The notes beneath the pieces are model-generated. The model was not told where the DNA came from. It saw nothing but the letters and a program-made list of their open reading frames with translations, and ran no database searches. Shown in pieces: positions 58,700-64,000 of a DNA stretch of 64,000 nucleotides (the stretch's first letter is position 1; every line of letters starts with the position of its first letter). A program made the position numbers and the translations under genes. The stretch covers positions 6,882,001-6,946,000 of the forward strand of contig OY783217.1 of assembly GCA_963678705.1 (NCBI GenBank), given 5' to 3'. The DNA comes from Panorpa germanica. Its lineage: Eukaryota > Arthropoda > Insecta > Mecoptera > Panorpidae.

Positions 58700-61600
58700 G
58701 ATCAAACCACAGTTATCCATACAGTAATTGTCAAACGAAGGTCTGAGTTTAAATTTGGATTATATAATTACCTATATACAAAAGGTATCAATTAAAATAT
58801 TTGAAGCTTTAAGACGAGTGTTTGAATAACATATTCATCTTTACGATTAGTGAGAATTAAAAATATCTAAAATTTAAATAAAACTTGCGAGACATTTTAC
58901 TTAAATTTCCTTAAATTTTTATATTTATTAGACCTACTAAGTTTTAAAAAGCTTTTACCTTACCATATTTAATTAATATAATTTTATTATTATGAAAAAT
59001 ATATTTAATTGATAAGTGTAGCAAGTGAAGTAAAAGTTACGTAACAAGTATTTAGTCTCAATATTTAGCTACAGTTGTTTCCTCAGACTCTCTCTTTCAT
59101 TTGAATTTCTCTCTGAATTTTAACTAATTCAGTTATTAAAGAATTTATATGTCTCTTTACACGGTATGGAACAAATGCATTAGATATAAGGTTTATTATA
59201 TTATGAAAATTAATTAATTTAATGTGGCTCTATAAACTGAAATCTTTGGCTTCCTTTGCAAATAAAGCCGTACCATATTATTGACCGAACAGCTGTTCTA
59301 CGACGTTCTCGAGTTTTCTAATGGCTGACACCATCCACTTATTATTTTCATAATATAACGCAATAAATTTTAAATTTCACAATCATTGTTTGCAGATATG
59401 TATATGCTTTTTAATGAAAACAAAACATGTTTTTGTTTATCTTAGACTTTTTTTTTTGGTAAACTCAACATTTTTACTGACTGGAGTTTTCTAGCTGTAT
59501 AAGAATTTTAACATTAATAATATAATAATATTTCTCAAAAATGAAATCATTAAAGATGCAAACAAGCAGATAGTTATTAATTTGTTTACATTGCCTCCTT
59601 TAAATGTATAGCAATTAAAAATAAAAATTGATTTGAACAAAACTTACATCAGTATCTGATGCTTCAAAGAATATCTACTCCTTCAGTACTGTTCTCCAAA
59701 TTTACGTGATTATTATTTTATGAAAAATAACAATAATAATTTTAAATTGGTAAATGTTTAGCTGTTTATATAAAGTCCATGTTGTTTTTGTTTTTTTTTT
59801 TTTTTTTTTAATTAAAGCATACTTGACAGTCGGTATATTAATATTTTTAATTTTCTTTGTTTTTTATTCAATATCTAAAATAATTAGAAAAATTAATTAA
59901 CTAAGTCATGTGGTCCAATAATTGATTACATATCAAACGGACATTTTGTCAAATTCAGTTTTTATCTATTTATAAGTATACATATAATATATTCAATAAA
60001 TGAAGAACAACAAACATATTTAGAAGAAACAAATAAATATCTTAAAACCTTTAGGAGTTAAATAATAAAGTAAACACAAATAAAATAGGTTTTTTAAAAT
60101 GATTTTAAATATACCAGGAATACCAAAATCAACTACTGAAATAAACAACCAATGTGTAGTTTAAAGGGACAAACAATACTTCAAGCTGTAATAAGGATAT
60201 CTTGTTAAGAAAAGTTATACAAGAAACAAATTGAAAGAAACATTTAAATATTTTAACATACTCGTACATCATTTCTGCTCGATTGTTTTTATACGAGTTT
60301 TCAACAATGAAGAAATATTGCTATTTTCTAAATTAGTTTAGTAAACAAGTGCTATATATGCAGTATTTTGTTTGTTTATAATATTTTAACAGTATTATAA
60401 AATCCTAAGTATTAAATTGTAATATTTGTGGTGCTTCTGTCATTAAAAGAACCCTTAAAAGGTATAAGGTTGCTATGATGTTGCTAGGATTATTTATAAC
60501 CCTGAATGTCGCCTGAACATGACCAAACACGTTTTTTTTATTACTTCGTTCAATTTTATTTCATAATGTAATAATCCGCGCAGTTGGTAGTCGACGCTAT
60601 CACTTCATATGATGATGACTCACGTTCAATAGCGTTATATGACGTATTTATTTAAGGAACTGGTGTTTTTTAGTTATTTATATTATTTTTATAAGGAAAA
60701 GTTACATCACATATAAATGTGGTATACGCACATGTAGTAACCTGCTTAAAAGTACAGGGAAATATATATTTTAATCCATAAAAAAATGTATTACAATTTA
60801 TAACCTAAAAATTCGATGTATGGATAGTATTTGCAGGTGTACCTTAAAGGTAAACAAAGGAATAATTTAACAAAGGTTAATAATAAAATAATATTGCAAA
60901 TAACGGTATACATTAGGGTAGAAAATCTTTTATGCGTTTATTAATATAATATAAAAATTGAAATACTGAGAGATCAGCAATGATTCAAGCTTAAAAAATA
61001 TTTGTTTTGATCCTATATATATGATAACAAAATGAGTTGAACTAGTGGACTAAGTATGAGTCACCCCGATCTCTCAGTATTTGAACTATAATATTGATCT
61101 TATCAGACAGAAATATTGGATTTTCTACTGCCTCATGGTAATAACCATTATGAATAATTCTTCTATATCCTTTTAAGAACTTAAATGCGGTAGACCTTAT
61201 TTTAGTATTTAAAAAAATGATATTTTCAAATAATTTTATTATCCTACCAAAAAACCTAAAAATAATATGCCTAATAATATAAGTTCTAAATTCTTCAGTT
61301 ACTAAATAGGTGCCAGACCTATTTTAATCTCGGAGATTAAAAAATGCGGTATGCGAAGAATGCGGTAAATTATATTTGTGGTTACTTGAATAAGGAAAAA
61401 AATATCCAAAAATGGGATATAATAAAATGCTAACATTTTCAATAGCGGAATACTTTTACCTGCTATTCGAAAATCAATTGTACCTAGTTACAATCTACCT
61501 CAAGCTTATCTTACAGGACCTTTGATTTTATTTTTAGCTCTCACGTGAAAACAATTGTATCTAATTATATACATATTATATTACAATTGCCTTTAGCGGG

Positions 61601-61990
61601 AACTAATCTGGTAACCCCTCGCTACACTCTCCTTTTAAGAAAGTCTTCTGTCTGAATAAATTAGGACTGTTTTGATTGAAATTTGGCATAAGAGCGAGAA
61701 GGAAATATATTTTAGAACAATTAGTAAAGTTATAGAATTTTAATTTTGATACAAAATTGACAGTTCTCGTCTTCGCTTTTCCAAGAAAAACGTTCCGTTT
61801 AAATGAACAATACTTTCATAGCATTTCGTTGTCATAAAGTTTTAGTGACTTCGACTTCATGTGTATATAGTTATATTTCGAGCGGGACACTTCACTAAAT
61901 GGTTTATTTAAAAGCCTTTCTCAAATCAGGCATTTAGTTTAGTGCGGGTCTGCATCATCATATAAAAACTAATACTTTTATGATATAGGA
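58700..61990. other. Intergenic region between polyubiquitin and cotransporter
   Basis: Holds the family C variant and a poly-T run near 59789-59809. A 20-codon minus-strand frame at 59281-59340 (WMVSAIRKLENVVEQLFGQ) is discussed as a finding. Confidence 0.5.
60955..61090. mobile_element. Family C variant inverted-repeat element
   Basis: The ends attgaaatactgagagatca and the reverse complement of gatctctcagtatttgaact form inverted repeats; the gactcatactta motif next to the right end links it to family C. Confidence 0.6.
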
Positions 61991-61992
61991 TA

Positions 61993-61998
61993 TTTTAT
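61993..61998 (-). terminator. Polyadenylation signal of the cotransporter gene
   Basis: AATAAA on the minus strand, about 130 nt after the stop codon of the cotransporter exon. Confidence 0.6.
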
Positions 61999-62127
61999 TA
62001 CATTAGCAAATACATTAATAATTTAAATAACACTTTTTACACTTATAATCTTAAAATCATAACTAATTAACATACAATTAAAACTAAATGATTCATTTGT
62101 TGTAAAATGAGTAATTATTACAATAAT

Positions 62128-62375
62128 TTATGAGTAGAATGTGAGCACACTGGTCTGGTTTCCCCGGACCAGGAGGAATGGAGGCATGTCCTTGGTGAGG
62201 ACTTCTAACCAGGCCATGTAAAGCGGCGCCGATACAGTGCCCTTCCGTGGCATTGGCAATGACATTACGATAAGACTACTTTGTGTAGAGTGCTCCAGAA
62301 GTAGCTCCCTCAGACGAAGTTGGCGGTTTGTCTTCTCTTGGAGGGTAGCGAGTTCTATGTCGGATACAAAGCAGT
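62128..62375 (-). CDS. NKCC: Terminal exon of a Na-K-Cl cotransporter (SLC12, NKCC type), partial
   Basis: Seen: a minus-strand reading frame from acceptor ttttcag (exon starts at 62375, phase 1) to TAA 62130-62128. It encodes the last 82 residues, including [32 protein letters not shown] and the C-terminal [13 protein letters not shown]. Known: this is the conserved C-terminal cytoplasmic end of electroneutral cation-chloride cotransporters of the NKCC branch, ending in TFYS, unlike the KCC branch. The protein carries Na, K and Cl across the plasma membrane and regulates volume and fluid secretion. The exon is much richer in GC than its surroundings. No earlier exon is visible up to 64000, so the rest of the gene lies further right; a ~510 bp repeat element (62621-63130) sits in the adjacent intron. 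Confidence 0.93.
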
Positions 62376-62620
62376 CTGAAAATAATAAAAAAACATTGTT
62401 AGATATATTTAGTTATGTAAAACTAATAATGGGAGCTGAAATGAGAGAAATACTCAATCTCTACTATTATAATGGTTTTGAAAACTTCCTATTTTGTGTA
62501 GAAAAAAATTCTAAGGCTTATGGTGTTCTCGGATTTTACCTGAATTTCGTGGAAATTTTGCAAAACATTTTGACTGCTTTTTGCTGTATAACTGTTAATG
62601 CATAAAATATAGAAAGTTGA

Positions 62621-63130
62621 AATGGGCTTGTGTTCTCTTTTTTTAGTGGTCGATTTTTCAATTGTTAATTGAAATTGATGTTAATAAAAGTGTATTGGCG
62701 TGTCTATTTTATTAAATATCTAAATATTGACGGAGATATAGCAATTAAAAGTTTGAATTGTAGTTTTAGCGCTAGAAATGGTCGGCCATATTTGTATGAC
62801 GTGAAATGCATTTTAACTTCAGTTATTTGAAATTGTAATATTGAAATTTTATTGTTCCTTGAAATAGATGTAAATAATATTTGATATTTTCATATATAAA
62901 TACATATAGCAGAGATTTAATAGCTGTAAGGTTGGTAACCTTACACAAGGATTGTGATGTCACATGCACTTGGAATGTCTACAACGTTGAATCCCTTTAA
63001 TAATTAAAGAGACAAAATGACTTTTTTAATTGTCAATATCTCCTGAAATATAAGAAGTTCTTAAAAAATAATTGAACATTTAAGGTTCTAGTAACCCACT
63101 TTATCAATATATAGTACACTTTTATAGAAA
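62621..63130 (-). mobile_element. Family A element, truncated at the distal end
   Basis: Begins aatgggcttgtgttct and matches the reverse complement of the full copy at 24130-24768, ending within the tttctataaaag stretch without the second terminus. It lies in the last intron of the cotransporter gene. Confidence 0.85.
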
Positions 63131-64000
63131 GTACGACATAGTATAACGTTCAAAATTAATGTTTAAATTTTTTAAATGAAGTACTTGAAGCACCAATAAA
63201 TTTTCAAACGTCTTCCAACTAAACACATTTAGGGCTCAATAGGATGTAGTCGCATTGGCACACTTTATCATGAGAGAAAATTTCTACTTTAATGTTTATC
63301 AATACATAATTGTATATCATAGTATAAGTCTGTATTTCATATGTCCGTATTCATAATACGGGTCATACGTCGCAATCAAATGTTAAGTAACAAAATGTTT
63401 ATGTTTTGTTGTAAAGAAAAGTTTCATCAGTGGAGACGACCCTTAAGTCTATAAAAGAATGATATAGATTCCATAATAAGATAAGTAAAAATAGATCATA
63501 AAAGTATATAAAAAAACCCGGCTAGACCACTGAGGTAGTAAAAAAGAAAATCGTGCAAAATGTAACAATAAATTATTGTATTTGTTTTACCTTCTGAGTT
63601 TGCAATTTTTTTGGATACTTTATGGGCAGATCGGCAATGCATATACAAAGCCGGCTAGGGACCTTTGAGAAATTATACCACAGTCGGTTAGAGGCCTTTG
63701 TGAAATACATACCCCATAAATTATAAGCTAACCCGAAGGTGTTGATAGGAATTTATGTGTTTAAATAAAAAAAATATAAATTCTTTATTTTTATGAATGG
63801 ATAAAATTTATGTTATGGAAATAGTAAAAAAGTGTTATTGACTTTATGTTCATTGAATAAACTTGTTGAAACTTGTTCAAAGATGACAATCGTAGGCAAA
63901 AGTATAGTCGGCTGTTAAGTACAAACGTTACGTACTCCTTATAGGATAGATTTTTTCGAAGACTATACTCAATACATTGTTGTAAGTACGCATAAGTCGT
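63131..64000. other. Presumed cotransporter intron
   Basis: No earlier exon seen. Two diverged direct repeats (cggctagggacctttgagaa and cggttagaggcctttgtgaa) lie near 63650-63710. Confidence 0.45.

Noticed and set aside
62237-62605. 122-codon plus-strand open frame
   Set aside because: Its first half is antisense to the cotransporter exon and its second half is intron.

Overview
The window looks like nuclear DNA of an arthropod, most likely an insect. It is very AT-rich, the genes have many short introns (about 55-100 nt beside longer ones), the recognisable proteins are metazoan with insect-like features, and the spaces between genes are full of short terminal-inverted-repeat elements and decayed mariner and LINE pieces. 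I cannot name the order with confidence.

All securely recognised genes lie on the minus strand in the right half. From left to right: an MTMR10-type myotubularin pseudophosphatase (37624-43032, 12 coding exons, 719 residues); an unrecognised small gene of about 74 residues (43484-43827); the class III phosphatidylinositol 3-kinase Vps34 (44931-53280, 15 coding exons, 956 residues); a polyubiquitin gene with 12 identical units plus a C-terminal Tyr (54683-57424), with a 5'UTR intron and a TATA box near 58650; and the last coding exon of a Na-K-Cl cotransporter (SLC12 family, 62128-62375), whose remaining exons lie beyond the right edge.

The left 37 kb has no gene that I can name. It holds several families of non-autonomous DNA elements: a ~640 bp element with 16 bp ends, a 182 bp element flanked by TA, piggyBac-type elements flanked by TTAA, and families of roughly 138-220 bp. 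It also holds a broken mariner transposase, a LINE 3' end, SINE-like pieces, and a few coding-like patches. The best patch is a two-exon plus-strand gene end at 25796-26046.

The functional link in the window is phosphoinositide metabolism. Vps34 makes PI3P, and its neighbour on the same strand belongs to the family that removes the 3-phosphate but has lost the catalytic Cys and Arg. Reading frames across all joined exons of both genes close exactly, so the exon models are well supported. Everything about element families rests on comparison by eye inside this window.
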